A DNA stretch of 64,000 nucleotides from Actinomadura citrea. GTDB lineage: Bacteria; Actinomycetota; Actinomycetes; Streptosporangiales; Streptosporangiaceae. Location of the stretch: positions 2,108,001 through 2,172,000 of the forward strand of contig NZ_JACCBT010000001.1 of the NCBI RefSeq assembly GCF_013409045.1, given 5' to 3'. Shown piece by piece: positions 16,582 to 25,525 of the stretch. The translations under genes were made by a program, and so were the position numbers. The notes beneath the pieces were generated by a model. That model saw only the letters and a program-made list of their open reading frames with translations, was not told the origin of the DNA and did no database searches. Each line of letters opens with the position of its first letter. Position 1 is the first letter of the stretch.

Positions 16582-18648
16582 ATGTCAGCTGAGTCGGTGC
16601 TGGAGGGCTTGGACCCCGAGCAGCGGGCGGTCGCCGAAGCGGTGAAGGGCCCGGTCTGCGTCCTCGCGGGCGCCGGGACGGGCAAGACCAGGGCCATCAC
16701 CCACCGGATCGCCTACGCCACCCTCACCGGCGTCGTGACCCCGCAGCGGGTGCTCGCCGTGACGTTCACCACACGGGCGGCAGGAGAGCTGCGCAGCCGG
16801 CTGCGGCAGCTCGGCGCGCCAGGCGTGCAGGCCCGCACGTTCCACGCCGCCGCTCTGCGGCAGCTCGGCTACTTCTGGCCGCGCGTCGTCGGCGGCGAGC
16901 CGCCGAAGATCGTCGACTCGAAGATCCGGCTGGTCGCGGACGCGGCGCGGGCGTGCCGGCTCACGCTCGGCCGCACCGAGTTGCGCGACGTCGCGAGCGA
17001 GATCGAGTGGGCGAAGGTCACCCAGAACCGCCCCGAGGACTACCCGGCCGCGGTCGTGAAGGCGGGCCGCCGGCCGCCCGCCGAGGTCGTCGACGTGGCC
17101 CGCGTCTACGCGATGTACGAGCAGCTCAGGCGCGAGCGCAACCTGCTCGACTTCGAGGGCATGCTGGAGCTGACCGCCGCCGTCCTCACCGAGCACCGCG
17201 AGGTCGCCAACCAGGTCCGTGAGCAGTACCGGTACTTCGTCGTGGACGAGTTCCAGGACGTCAACCCCCTGCAGAAGATGCTGCTCGACACCTGGCTCGG
17301 CGACCGCGACGACCTGTGCGTCGTCGGCGACCCCAACCAGACGATCTACTCCTTCACCGGCGCGTCCCCCTCCCACCTGCTCGACTTCACCCGCGAGCAC
17401 CCGGACGCCAAGGTCGTCAGGCTCGTCCGCGACTACCGCTCGACGCCGCAGGTCGTCCGGCTGGCGAACGGGGTGATCGGGCAGGCGCGGGGGGCGCGGC
17501 ACAAGCTGGAGCTGGTCGCGCAGCGCGAGAACGGGCCCGAGCCCGTGTTCAACGAGTACGACGACGAGGTCGCCGAGGCCGACGACGCCGCCCGGCGGGC
17601 CCGCAAGCTGATCGAGGAGGGCGTCCCCGCCAGGGAGATCGCGATCCTCTACCGGATCAACGCGCAGTCCGAGACGTACGAGTCGGCGCTCGCGGCCGTG
17701 GGCGTCCCGTACGTGCTGCGCGGCGCGGAGCGCTTCTTCGAGCGGCCCGAGGTGCGCGAGGCCGTGGTCCGGCTGCGCGGCGCGGCGCGGGCGGGCGCCG
17801 ACGCCGAGACCGACGGGATGGGGCTGATCCAGACCGTCCGGCACGTCCTGAGCGGGGCGGGGTTCTCCGACCGGCCGCCCGAGGGCGCGGGCGCGGCCCG
17901 CGCGCGCTGGGAGTCCCTGGCGGCGCTGGCGCAGCTCGCCGAGGACATGGCCGCCGACAACCCCGCGGCCGGGCTCACCGAGTTCGTCGCCGAGCTGGAG
18001 GAGCGCACCGTCGCGCAGCACGCGCCGCCGCTGGAGGGCGTCACGCTCGCCTCGCTGCACGCCGCCAAGGGCCTGGAGTGGGACGCGGTGTTCCTCGTCG
18101 GGCTGGCCGAGGGCACGCTGCCCATCATCTATGCCAAGACGCCCGAGCAGATCGAGGAGGAGCGCCGCCTCCTCTACGTCGGCGTGACGCGGGCCCGCGT
18201 GCACCTGAACCTGTCGTGGGCGCTGGCGCGCTCGCCCGGCGGAACGCAGGCGCGCCGCCCGTCCCGCTTCCTGGACGGCCTGACCGGCAAGACCACCACG
18301 CACACGCCCGCGCGCGTCGACCGGACGAAGCGGCGTCCCGCCAAGGGGCCGCAGCCGTGCCGCGTGTGCGGGCGCCCGCTGACCGCCGCCGTCGAGCGCA
18401 AGCTGGGCCGCTGCGAGGACTGCCCCTCCGAGCTGAACGAGGAGCTCCTCCTCGCGCTCAAGGAGTGGCGCGCCGAGACGGCGGGCGAGCAGAAGGTGCC
18501 CGCGTACGTGGTGTTCACGGACGCGACGCTCCAGGCGATCGCCGAGCACGCCCCCGAGTCCCGGGAGGACCTGGCCCGCATCCCGGGCGTCGGCAGGGTC
18601 AAGCTCGACCGCTACGGCGACGCCGTCCTCGGCCTCTGCGGGCACTGA
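16582..18648 (+). CDS. uvrD2: ATP-dependent DNA helicase UvrD2
   Basis: The 688-residue superfamily 1A helicase has Walker A LAGAGTGKTRAI (about 29-40), motif Ia TFTTRAAGE, motif II VVDEFQDVN (about 221-229), motif III GDPNQTIYSFTGA, motif V TLASLHAAKGLEWD and motif VI YVGVTRAR. A Cys4 element CRVC-x15-CEDC region follows, then a C-terminal HRDC domain (YVVFTDATLQAIAEH). Helicase, tetracysteine and HRDC together define actinobacterial UvrD2, essential in M. tuberculosis. ATG 16582 follows GGGGGA. It acts in DNA repair and replication. Confidence 0.93.
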   Translation: MSAESVLEGLDPEQRAVAEAVKGPVCVLAGAGTGKTRAITHRIAYATLTGVVTPQRVLAVTFTTRAAGELRSRLRQLGAPGVQARTFHAAALRQLGYFWPRVVGGEPPKIVDSKIRLVADAARACRLTLGRTELRDVASEIEWAKVTQNRPEDYPAAVVKAGRRPPAEVVDVARVYAMYEQLRRERNLLDFEGMLELTAAVLTEHREVANQVREQYRYFVVDEFQDVNPLQKMLLDTWLGDRDDLCVVGDPNQTIYSFTGASPSHLLDFTREHPDAKVVRLVRDYRSTPQVVRLANGVIGQARGARHKLELVAQRENGPEPVFNEYDDEVAEADDAARRARKLIEEGVPAREIAILYRINAQSETYESALAAVGVPYVLRGAERFFERPEVREAVVRLRGAARAGADAETDGMGLIQTVRHVLSGAGFSDRPPEGAGAARARWESLAALAQLAEDMAADNPAAGLTEFVAELEERTVAQHAPPLEGVTLASLHAAKGLEWDAVFLVGLAEGTLPIIYAKTPEQIEEERRLLYVGVTRARVHLNLSWALARSPGGTQARRPSRFLDGLTGKTTTHTPARVDRTKRRPAKGPQPCRVCGRPLTAAVERKLGRCEDCPSELNEELLLALKEWRAETAGEQKVPAYVVFTDATLQAIAEHAPESREDLARIPGVGRVKLDRYGDAVLGLCGH

Positions 18649-18737
18649 CGCCGCCCGGGCGGGGCTGGGCGCCGAGGGGGGCCGGCGCCGCGGGGTGAGA
18701 GCCGGCTCACACGCACCGATAGGGAAGACTTGCCGCC

Positions 18738-19634
18738 GTGAAGGAATCGCTGAAGGCACTGCTGGACCTGCTCGACCTGGAGCAGATCGAGAACGACATC
18801 TTCCGAGGCCGCAGCCCCGAGGAGCGGCGGCAGCGCGTGTTCGGGGGGCAGGTGGCGGGGCAGGCGCTCGTCGCCGCCGGGCGCACCGTCCCGGCGAACC
18901 GGCCCGTCCACTCGCTGCACGCCTACTTCATCCGGCCCGGCGATCCGCTGGTCCCCCTCGTCTACACCGTCGACCGGGTCCGGGACGGGCGGTCCTTCAC
19001 CACCCGCCGCGTCACCGCCGTCCAGCACGGCAAGGCGATCTTCACGCTGTCGGCGTCGTTCCAGGTCGACGAGGACGGCCCGTCCCACCAGGCCCCGATG
19101 CCGGAGGCCCCCGCCCCGGAGACGCTGCCGGACGGCCTGACCCGCCTCACGCCGCTGTTCGGCGAGGTCGGCGCGCGCGAGTTCGTCACCCGCCGCCCGT
19201 TCGACATCCGGCACGCGACGCCGCTGTCGTGGGAGGCGGCCAAGGACCCCGCCCTGGCCACGCCCGAGTCGAAGGTGTGGCTCAAGGTGGACGGGGAGCT
19301 GCCGCACGACCCGCTCCTGCACGTGTGCCTCATGACCTACGCCTCGGACATGACGCTGCTCGACACCGTCCTGCTCAACCACGGGCTGGCCTGGGGCGAC
19401 AAGCGGACGATGGGTGCCAGCCTCGACCACGCGATGTGGTTCCACCGTCCGTTCCGCGCCGACGACTGGCTGCTGTACTACCAGGACACGCCGTTCGCCG
19501 GCGGCGCCCGCGGGCTCGCCCGCGGCCAGGTGTTCACCCGCTCGGGGGAGCTGGTGGTGTCCGTCATGCAGGAGGGCCTCATCCGCGTCTCGGGCACCGA
19601 ACGCGAGGCGCCCGGTGACCCGTCCGTGAGATGA
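18738..19634 (+). CDS. tesB: acyl-CoA thioesterase II (TesB type)
   Basis: This 298-residue protein has two hotdog domains. HSLHAYFIRPGDP (about 55-67) and the C-terminal GASLDHAMWFHRPFRADDWLLY (about 218-239; key Asp in SLDH) are the marks of TesB, which hydrolyses medium and long acyl-CoA to free acid and CoA. GTG 18738 is used. The spacing to uvrD2 (89 bases) suggests its own promoter. The stop is about 100 bases before the whiB7 promoter, and the 3' flank carries no clear terminator. Confidence 0.9.
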   Translation: MKESLKALLDLLDLEQIENDIFRGRSPEERRQRVFGGQVAGQALVAAGRTVPANRPVHSLHAYFIRPGDPLVPLVYTVDRVRDGRSFTTRRVTAVQHGKAIFTLSASFQVDEDGPSHQAPMPEAPAPETLPDGLTRLTPLFGEVGAREFVTRRPFDIRHATPLSWEAAKDPALATPESKVWLKVDGELPHDPLLHVCLMTYASDMTLLDTVLLNHGLAWGDKRTMGASLDHAMWFHRPFRADDWLLYYQDTPFAGGARGLARGQVFTRSGELVVSVMQEGLIRVSGTEREAPGDPSVR

Positions 19635-19727
19635 TCGTTCCGTACGGGGCTCCCGGGAGTTTCGACGCTCGCGAGGCGCCCGGGGTTCTGCGGAACGAGG
19701 GTGAAGTCCCCCACGAAACCGCAGGTC

Positions 19728-19766
19728 AAAAATATCTTGCTTGATCCGGCGGAGTCCCCGTACGCT
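19728..19766 (+). promoter_or_regulatory. predicted whiB7 promoter with AT-rich WhiB7 element
   Basis: AAAAATAT (19728-19735) lies one base before TTGCTT (-35, 19737-19742); an 18-base spacer leads to TACGCT (-10, 19761-19766). An AT-rich block touching the -35 box is the known signature of WhiB7/WblC-activated promoters, including their own. The start of transcription would be near 19773, giving a leader of about 577 bases before whiB7. Confidence 0.6.
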
Positions 19767-19837
19767 CGACGCGAGCAATCAACCGGCCGACCGGTGTGGA
19801 TCTTGAATCCGCCGGCCCGGCCCGAGGAGCCAGAGAG

Positions 19838-20239
19838 GTGGTGTGCAGTCCGGTGAGCAACACGTTGATCAAATCCGCGTCGTCCTGGACCGCGGCCTGC
19901 CCCGGCACCTCGATGCTCGGCACCTCCGTGTCCCGCGCCCCGATGACCCGTCTCTCGAAGCCCGGCGAGTCCGTCGCGTATTTCGAGGCGTCCGTCATCG
20001 AGGCGTCCGCCCTGCGACAGCGTGAGCGCGGCATGTGGCGGCGCGACGAGCGCGGGCTGCGCGGCACGAATCTGTGCGATCTGCGCTTCGAGCAGCGAAT
20101 CCAGGACGACCAGGGGCGCAGTGTCTTCGAACACCTTCTCGAGGACATGAGCGCTCCGGCTCCGGCCACGGCCCACGTGGGCGTCACCTTCAAGGGTGGC
20201 GTGTCGGGTCCGTACCCCTGGAGGCGACGACCGGTCTAG
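19838..20239 (+). CDS. candidate leader ORF in the whiB7 5' region
   Basis: An open frame of 133 codons begins at GTG 19838, eight bases after GAGGAG (19824-19829); GTG 19853 (SNTLIKSASSW) is another start. Most third codon positions are G or C, as in real genes here. No family is recognised. It stops 21 bases before the hairpin at 20261. A second start in another frame, GTG 19843, gives 60 codons ending at 20025. whiB7/wblC leaders in other actinobacteria carry upstream ORFs whose translation under antibiotic stress controls a terminator, so either could be that ORF. It may also be non-coding. Confidence 0.4.
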   Translation: MVCSPVSNTLIKSASSWTAACPGTSMLGTSVSRAPMTRLSKPGESVAYFEASVIEASALRQRERGMWRRDERGLRGTNLCDLRFEQRIQDDQGRSVFEHLLEDMSAPAPATAHVGVTFKGGVSGPYPWRRRPV

Positions 20240-20260
20240 AACGAAGACCGGCAAGCCCCC

Positions 20261-20301
20261 AGGCCGCGGATCCAGACACCGGATCCGCGGCCTTCTTCTT
20301 T
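20261..20301 (+). terminator. attenuator-like terminator upstream of whiB7
   Basis: AGGCCGCGGATCC (20261-20273) pairs perfectly with GGATCCGCGGCCT (20281-20293) across a 7-base loop, followed by TCTTCTTTG. It stands 48 bases before the whiB7 start, inside the predicted transcript. This position is that of the regulated terminator described for whiB7/wblC leaders. It could instead simply end the leader ORF transcript. Confidence 0.75.
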
Positions 20302-20349
20302 GTCCAGACCCACCGACACGCCCGTTGAGATCCAACGAGAGGAACAAGG

Positions 20350-20637
20350 GTGACTGTGATGCAGGGGGCTCTCGCAGTAAGCGAGGAGGACCTCACGCTT
20401 CCGTGCCGGACCGACCCGGAGCTGTTCTTCGCCGAGGCTCCCGCCGACGTCGAGCTCGCCAAGGCCCTGTGCCTGGAGTGCCCGCTCCGCAAGGAGTGCC
20501 TCGCCGGGGCGCTGGAGCGCAAGGAGCCCTGGGGCGTCTGGGGCGGCGAACTGTTCGTCCGCGGTGTGATCGTGCCGCGCAAGCGGCCGCGCGGCCGCCC
20601 GCGCAAGCACCCGCGCCCCGACGAAGTGGCGGTGTGA
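20350..20637 (+). CDS. whiB7: WhiB7 (WblC) redox-sensing transcription factor
   Basis: The 95-residue protein has the four iron-sulfur cysteines of WhiB proteins (LPCRTDPELFF; then LCLECPLRKEC, C-x2-C-x5-C), the turn WGVWGGE (about 61-67) and a C-terminal AT-hook RGRPRKHPRP. The AT-hook RGRPRK identifies WhiB7, which binds the housekeeping sigma factor and activates intrinsic antibiotic-resistance genes, including its own, at promoters with AT-rich DNA beside the -35. GTG/ATG choice: start at 20350 with GTG context AAGG upstream; ATG 20359 is possible. The gene lies between uvrD2 and the ABC1 kinase gene as in mycobacteria. Confidence 0.93.
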   Translation: MTVMQGALAVSEEDLTLPCRTDPELFFAEAPADVELAKALCLECPLRKECLAGALERKEPWGVWGGELFVRGVIVPRKRPRGRPRKHPRPDEVAV

Positions 20638-20680
20638 GGCGACCATGCCCACCACGCCGGTGATCGGCCGGACCGATTCC

Positions 20681-20714
20681 GGAGGCGCGGCCCCCGCGCG
20701 GGGACCGCGCCTCC
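20681..20714 (+). terminator. hairpin downstream of whiB7
   Basis: GGAGGCGCGG (20681-20690) pairs with CCGCGCCTCC (20705-20714), with CCCCGCGCGGGG folding inside. No T-run follows. It likely ends or slows the whiB7 transcript before the next small gene. Confidence 0.5.
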
Positions 20715-20734
20715 GGGCGGCCGGAGAGAACGAG

Positions 20735-20953
20735 ATGACGGTGCTCAGCGAGATGACGTTGCTCAGCCAGGACCTGTCCCGGGAGCGAATACCCGCGACC
20801 GTGCCCGACGAGCTCGCCGCCCGCGTGGTCGCGCTCAGGCGCGCCCGCCGGGAGGCGCGGACCAGGGCGTCGCGGGTGCGGCGCGTCCTGCTCGCGCCCA
20901 CCGCGGCCGGCGAGGCGTACGCGCACCCGCAGCGGCCGCGGCACCGGGACTGA
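20735..20953 (+). CDS. small basic hypothetical protein downstream of whiB7
   Basis: A 72-residue product starts at ATG 20735, with GGAGAG six bases before it; an in-frame ATG at 20645 would add 30 residues but would run through the hairpin at 20681-20714. The middle is highly basic and helical (ARVVALRRARREARTRASRVRR). No domain is recognised. Short Arg-rich proteins after whiB genes are common in actinobacteria, but their role is not known. It could be co-transcribed with whiB7 by read-through. Confidence 0.55.
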   Translation: MTVLSEMTLLSQDLSRERIPATVPDELAARVVALRRARREARTRASRVRRVLLAPTAAGEAYAHPQRPRHRD

Positions 20954-21238
20954 CCGACCGACCGCGCCCCAGAGAGAAGCAGGACCGAGAGACGAAGCAG
21001 GACTGAAAGACACAGCAGGACTGAAAGACGCAGAGCTCGCCGGTCGCAGGCCGCCGTCCGTTCTTTCTTGGATGGTTTGGCGGACGGCACGCCTCCCGGC
21101 GGGCGCGTGGAGCGCGTCCGGTGGCCCACTCACCGGACGCGTGAAGAGCGGGGCCCCGCCCACCTCATCAGTGCGCGGGGCCCCCGGGCTTCTCCGGGTG
21201 CCGGCGCCTCCGCGTGCGGCGCCTCCCGGGTGGAGCGG
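20954..21238. other. intergenic region with tandem repeat and hairpin
   Basis: No gene is seen. AGCAGGACYGARAGAC occurs three times at an exact 18-base period (starts 20978, 20996, 21014). A stem CCGTCCG/CGGACGG spans about 21054-21087. The second, stronger hairpin at 21113-21141 is listed separately. Confidence 0.6.
21113..21141. terminator. terminator-like hairpin for the ABC1 kinase gene
   Basis: CGCGTCCGGTG (21113-21123) pairs perfectly with CACCGGACGCG (21131-21141) over a 7-base loop. It lies about 100 bases past the stop of the leftward ABC1 gene, between it and the rightward whiB7 unit. Confidence 0.55.
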
Positions 21239-22603
21239 TCAGCCGCTGACCAGCTCGCCGTCCGCGTCGTCGGCGAAGCCGGGCACCCACTTCAGCGACT
21301 CGGCACGGGCCGGGATCTCGCACTCGAGCTGGCACAGCACGCCGGTGCCCGCCGACAGCACCCGATGGATGATCACGTACTCGGGCGGCAGGTTCAGCTG
21401 CCGGACGACGTTGGAGGGGCGCAGGTCGGTGACCTGGGCGGCCATGTCGCGCAGCCACTCGCGGTTGAACTTGAACGTCTCGGTGACGAACGGCTCGGTG
21501 ATCGGTGCGAGGAACGCCTGGAGCGACTCGGCGTCGATGTCCACGCCCTCGCGGATGAAGTCCTCCCGGCGCAGGGCGTCCTCGACCTCGTCGATGTCGG
21601 CCATCGTGCCGATCCGCAGCAGCAGCCCGAGCCGGCGCTGGAACCCGCCGGGAATGCGGTCGACGGCGCCGAAGTCCAGGACGCCGAGCCGGCCGTCCTC
21701 CAGCAGCCGGAAGTTGCCGGGGTGCGGGTCGCCGTGCAGCATCCCCGACCGCTTCGGTCCCGACAGCAGGAACCGGCAGTACAGCAGGGCCGCGTGGTCG
21801 CGGGTCTCCTGGTCCCCGTCGCTGATGATCTTCGAGAGCGCGGTGCCGTCCATCCACTCGGTGATCAGGATGTTGCCGGACTGCGCGATGACCTCGGGGA
21901 TGGCGAAGTCGGGGTCGTCCAGGTAGGCCTCGCGGAACCGCGCCTGCGACTCGGCCTCGATCGTGTAGTCGAGCTCCTCGACCACCCGCTCCTTGAGCTC
22001 GGCCAGCATCGACTTGACGTCCAGGCCCGGCATCAGCACCCCGAACAGCCGGCCCAGCCGGGCGAGCTGGTTGAAGTCGCTGATCAGCGCCTTGCCCGCG
22101 CCCGGGTACTGCACCTTCACCGCGACGGCCCGGCCGTCGTGCCAGACGGCGCGGTGCACCTGGCCGATCGACGCGGCGGCGGCCGGCCGGTCGTCGAACG
22201 ACTCGAAGTAGTCGCGCCAGTCCTCCCCGAGGAACTCCTCCAGCACCTTGTGGACGGTCGACACCGGCAGCGGGGGAGCGGCCTCCTGCAGCCTGGTCAG
22301 CGTGGCCCGGTACGGGCCGGCGATCTCCGGTGGAAGCGCCGCCTCGAAGATCGACAGCATCTGGCCGAGCTTCATCGCGCCGCCCTTGAGCTCGCCGAGC
22401 ACCTTGAACAGCTGCTCGGCGGTCCGGGTCTGGATCTCCATCGCGACCGTCTCCGCCGGCCGGCCGAAGGTCCGCTTCCCCATGCCGAGGGCGGTGCGTC
22501 CCGCGAAGCCGATGGGGAGGGACGCCAGCTTTGCTGACCGCGTCACCGCGCGGCGGGGAAGATCGCTCACATCGACCATTGTCGATGATCCACTGTCGTG
22601 CAC
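21239..22603 (-). CDS. ABC1/AarF (UbiB) atypical kinase
   Basis: The 454-residue protein is an ABC1-family kinase-like ATPase. The family-specific AMKLGQMLS (KxGQ, about 75-83), the Ala-rich nucleotide loop [11 protein letters not shown], the ion-pair Lys in VAVKVQYPG, the catalytic loop HGDPHPGN (about 289-296) and VLDFGAVD are present. Family members support isoprenoid-quinone or lipid metabolism; the M. tuberculosis equivalent next to whiB7 is Rv3197, linked to macrolide resistance, which suggests a WhiB7-regulon role. GTG 22603 has GGGAGGG seven bases before it; ATG 22579 lacks a site. Confidence 0.9.
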   Translation of the reverse strand: MHDSGSSTMVDVSDLPRRAVTRSAKLASLPIGFAGRTALGMGKRTFGRPAETVAMEIQTRTAEQLFKVLGELKGGAMKLGQMLSIFEAALPPEIAGPYRATLTRLQEAAPPLPVSTVHKVLEEFLGEDWRDYFESFDDRPAAAASIGQVHRAVWHDGRAVAVKVQYPGAGKALISDFNQLARLGRLFGVLMPGLDVKSMLAELKERVVEELDYTIEAESQARFREAYLDDPDFAIPEVIAQSGNILITEWMDGTALSKIISDGDQETRDHAALLYCRFLLSGPKRSGMLHGDPHPGNFRLLEDGRLGVLDFGAVDRIPGGFQRRLGLLLRIGTMADIDEVEDALRREDFIREGVDIDAESLQAFLAPITEPFVTETFKFNREWLRDMAAQVTDLRPSNVVRQLNLPPEYVIIHRVLSAGTGVLCQLECEIPARAESLKWVPGFADDADGELVSG

Positions 22604-22743
22604 GCCACAACCCTCCCGAACTCTCCCCGAAGCCGGAACCGGCCCACCCGGCTGAGCTGGGTAAATGCGGTAAGTGTGCGCTTTCTCACGCGTAGGAGGG
22701 GCCGCGCGCCGCGCGCCCCGGCGGGCGCGGTACGGTGCCGGAC

Positions 22744-23544
22744 ATGTCCGCGGAGCCTGCCGATGTGCTAGTGATCGACCGCCGTCCCGACGGGATCGCC
22801 GTCCTCACCCTGAACGACCCCGGCCGCCGCAACGCCATGGCGGACGACCTCACCGCCGCGTGGAAGCGGGCCGTCGAGGACCTGCGCGCCGACCCGGCCC
22901 TGCGCTGCGTCGTCGTGACCGGCGCCGGCACCGCGTTCAGCTCCGGCGGCGAACTGTCCTGGCTGGCCGGCACCGGCGACGTCGCCGTCCCGCCGCTGCG
23001 CGACCGGATGCTGGAGTTCTACCGGACGTGGCTCGCGATCCGCGGCCTGGAGGTGCCGACGATCGCCGCCGTCAACGGGCACGCCGTCGGCGCCGGCCTC
23101 TGCCTCGCGCTGGCCTGCGACCTGCGGTACGCGGCGCGCGACGCCAAGCTGCTCGCCCCGTTCACCGCGCTCGGCCTGCACCCCGGCATGGCCGCGACCT
23201 GGCTGTTCCCCGAGGTCGCCGGGCTGCCGCTGGCCCGCGAGATGCTGCTGGCCGGACGGGTCCTCACCGGTGCCGAGGCCGCCGAGCACGGCCTGGTCAA
23301 CCGGGCCCTCCCGCGCGAGGACGTGCTGGAGGAGTCCCTCGCCGTCGCCGCGCGGATCGCGGCGCAGGCGCCGATCGCGACCCGGCTCACCAAGGTCGCC
23401 CTGGCGAACGGCGGCCACCCCGACATGGAGTCGGCGCTGCGCTGGGAGTCCCTCGCCCAGCCGGTGACGATGGCGTCCAAGGACATGCGCGAAGGGCTCG
23501 CGGCCCAGCGAGAGAAGCGCCGCCCGCAATTCTCAGGCGAGTAA
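22744..23544 (+). CDS. enoyl-CoA hydratase/isomerase family protein
   Basis: The 266-residue crotonase-fold protein has LRCVVVTGAGTAFSSGGELSWL (oxyanion loop, about 57-76) and AAVNGHAVGAGLCLALACDL (second oxyanion strand, about 103-122). The catalytic Glu expected after the second motif is not in its usual PGxGGT context (LHPGMAATW here), so it may be an isomerase or another crotonase rather than a hydratase. ATG 22744 is preferred to the GTG nine bases upstream. It is divergent from the ABC1 gene. Confidence 0.85.
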   Translation: MSAEPADVLVIDRRPDGIAVLTLNDPGRRNAMADDLTAAWKRAVEDLRADPALRCVVVTGAGTAFSSGGELSWLAGTGDVAVPPLRDRMLEFYRTWLAIRGLEVPTIAAVNGHAVGAGLCLALACDLRYAARDAKLLAPFTALGLHPGMAATWLFPEVAGLPLAREMLLAGRVLTGAEAAEHGLVNRALPREDVLEESLAVAARIAAQAPIATRLTKVALANGGHPDMESALRWESLAQPVTMASKDMREGLAAQREKRRPQFSGE

Positions 23545-23649
23545 AGTGCGCGGGCGGTCTCCGGAACCGTCGGCCGAGATTGGTGGAAGCGTTGGAGAAC
23601 TGTCCAAAACGTAGGGGTTGACCTGCGGTAACGTCCAACACCCCCTGTG

Positions 23650-23681
23650 GATTTGGCAAAAATTCGAGTACGGTTCTGACC
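23650..23681 (+). promoter_or_regulatory. predicted promoter giving a near-leaderless transcript
   Basis: TACGGT lies eight bases before the GTG at 23682 and a weak -35 (TGTGGA) lies 17 bases further up. No ribosome binding site precedes the GTG. A -10 at this distance predicts a leaderless mRNA, common in actinomycetes. Confidence 0.35.
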
Positions 23682-24272
23682 GTGCCCCCTAACGTTGAGG
23701 TCCGCCGCAGCCCGAGGCGCAGGCGCACCGTGTCCGCCTACCGTGAGGGCGACAAGGTGGTGGTGATGGTTCCGTCCAGGCTGAGCAAGGCCGAAGAGGA
23801 ACAGTGGATCGCGACCATCCTGGAACGCCTCGCGGAGAGGGAGCGCCGGCGGCGGCCCACCGACGCCGACCTCCAGTCCCGCGCCCAGGAGCTGTCCCGC
23901 CGCTACCTGGCCGGCCGCGCCGACCCGGTCAGCGTCCGCTGGGTCGCCAACCAGCGCGCCCGCTGGGGATCGTGCACCCCCGACGACGGCACGATCCGGC
24001 TGTCCACGCGGCTGCGCGGCATGCCCGGCTGGGTCGTGGACTACGTCCTCGTCCACGAGCTGGCGCACCTGCTCATCCCCGGGCACGGCGCCGACTTCTG
24101 GCAGCTGGTCGGCAACTACCCCAAGGCCGACCGCGCCCGCGGCTACCTGGAGGGCGTCGCCGCGGCCGCCCACCTGCCGCTCGAAGCGGACGCCCCCGAC
24201 GACGTCGCGGACATCCACCACGGCGACGGCCTGCACCCCGGCGAGGAGTACCCGCACGAGGCCGCCGGGTGA
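23682..24272 (+). CDS. YgjP-like (DUF45) metallopeptidase
   Basis: The 196-residue protein is of the YgjP/DUF45 type. [18 protein letters not shown] (about 87-104) and the zinc motif [20 protein letters not shown] (HExxH with a third His, about 125-144) are complete. Such proteins are SprT-like zinc peptidases of uncertain substrate. The start GTG 23682 has no ribosome site but a -10 box at a leaderless distance. Its stop overlaps the next start by GTGA. The conserved place in this block suggests a housekeeping role. Confidence 0.88.
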   Translation: MPPNVEVRRSPRRRRTVSAYREGDKVVVMVPSRLSKAEEEQWIATILERLAERERRRRPTDADLQSRAQELSRRYLAGRADPVSVRWVANQRARWGSCTPDDGTIRLSTRLRGMPGWVVDYVLVHELAHLLIPGHGADFWQLVGNYPKADRARGYLEGVAAAAHLPLEADAPDDVADIHHGDGLHPGEEYPHEAAG

Positions 24273-24937
24273 CCGAGCAGGTCACCACGGGGCGGCCGCA
24301 AGGCCCGGCGCGCTGCGCCGCCGTGCTCGCGTGGCCGTCCGGCTCCGCCGTGCCGCCCGGCCTCGACCCGGAGGATTTCCGGCTCGCGCTGCTCGAAGAC
24401 ACCTACGAGGTCGTCGCCGGACTCGAACTGGTGACGCCCGCGCTCGTCCTGGACCCGCCGGACCAGCCGGACGCCGAGGCCGTCACCTGGCCGGGCACGC
24501 CGATCGTCCGCGAGGCCACCCTCGCCGGCGCGTTCGCCGCCCTGCACGCCCTCGGCGCCGAGACCGCCGCGCTGATCGCCCCCGACGCCCCCGACCTGCC
24601 GCCGCTGCTGCTCGGCAAGCTCTTCCGCGCCCTCGGCACGGCCCCGGCCGCCGTCTGCCAGGCCGAAGGCGCCGCCGCCCGCGGCAACGGCCTGGTCGCC
24701 CTCGCCGCCCGGCTCCCGCTGCCCGGCTGGCTCGCCGACGCCCTGCACGAGGTCGACCTCGACACCCCCGACGCCCTCACCCGGCTCCGCGCCGCCGCGC
24801 CGCGCCCCGGGCTCGTGCCGCAGGGCCCCGGCTGGCACCGCCTCCGCACCCCCGACGACCTGCGGTTCCTGGACCCCGGCCTGGAAGGCTGGGAGAGCAC
24901 CCGCGCCCTCCTGGAAGGCCACCCGCTCAGGGGTTGA
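24269..24937 (+). CDS. hypothetical protein coupled to the DUF45 peptidase
   Basis: This 222-residue protein starts at GTG 24269, overlapping the previous stop (GTGA), so it is translationally coupled. It is rich in Ala, Pro and Leu. [25 protein letters not shown] (about 112-136) faintly recalls the acidic nucleotide-sugar loop of DUF2064/glycosyltransferase-A proteins, but the later motifs of that family are not seen, so I do not assign it. No membrane segment or signal peptide. Its end overlaps the convergent NUDIX gene by 11 bases. Confidence 0.75.
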   Translation: MTEQVTTGRPQGPARCAAVLAWPSGSAVPPGLDPEDFRLALLEDTYEVVAGLELVTPALVLDPPDQPDAEAVTWPGTPIVREATLAGAFAALHALGAETAALIAPDAPDLPPLLLGKLFRALGTAPAAVCQAEGAAARGNGLVALAARLPLPGWLADALHEVDLDTPDALTRLRAAAPRPGLVPQGPGWHRLRTPDDLRFLDPGLEGWESTRALLEGHPLRG

Positions 24938-25448
24938 GCCCACGCCGGGCCAGGGCGTGCCGGACCAGGCTTCGCGTGGACTCGTCCGCCGAGAAGGGCA
25001 GGGCAGGCACCGGGAACCACCGCGCCTCGTCCCCGCCGGCCGCAGGCTCCGGCACCGCCCGGGGCGGGGCCGTCGCCGCGAACTGCACGTCGAAATGCAG
25101 CAGGTCCCGGCCACGGCAGCGAGCACGATAGCGATCGAGCCGGAGGGGGGAGGGCTCCACCTCGATGCCCGGGATGCCGGACTCCTCGGCGGCCTCCCGC
25201 CGCGCCGCCGCGACGAGGTCGGCGTCGCCGGTCTCGCAGTGGCCGCCGAGCTGAGTCCATCTGCCAAGCCCGCGGTGGTGCGTGAGCAGCACGTTCGCCA
25301 GTGCCCGATCGAAGACGACGACGCCGACCGTGATGTGACCGGACCCGCAGCCGCGATCGGTCCCGTCGGGATGACCGGCCAGATGCTCCAGGAACTCCGT
25401 CCGGAGCCGCTCCTGCTCCCCGCTCGGCGCACTCCACCCGAGCAGCAT
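24927..25448 (-). CDS. NUDIX hydrolase
   Basis: The product is 173 residues. The Nudix box GGHCETGDADLVAAARREAAEESGI (about 75-99; key residues R-R-E-x2-E-E-x-G) is complete except that Asp stands where the first Glu usually is. It should hydrolyse a nucleoside diphosphate-linked compound, unknown here. ATG 25448 follows GAGGCGG by five bases; GTG 25529 would instead overlap the HD gene stop (GTGA) and add 27 residues. It belongs to the leftward unit with the HD protein and the radical-SAM remnant. Confidence 0.82.
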   Translation of the reverse strand: MLLGWSAPSGEQERLRTEFLEHLAGHPDGTDRGCGSGHITVGVVVFDRALANVLLTHHRGLGRWTQLGGHCETGDADLVAAARREAAEESGIPGIEVEPSPLRLDRYRARCRGRDLLHFDVQFAATAPPRAVPEPAAGGDEARWFPVPALPFSADESTRSLVRHALARRGLNP

Positions 25449-25525
25449 CGAGACCGCCTCACCGTGAGGAGCCGAATCGGTGTGACGGTCCGAGGCGCCG
25501 GCGGGCCGGGAGCCGGAGCCGGGGA

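Noticed and set aside
19478..20347. Minus-strand frame across the whiB7 leader
   Set aside because: Its codon use is poor, it overlaps tesB and it lies antisense to a recognised regulatory leader.
20978..21029. Possible CRISPR array
   Set aside because: Units are 16 bases with 2-base gaps, only three copies, no spacers and no cas genes nearby.
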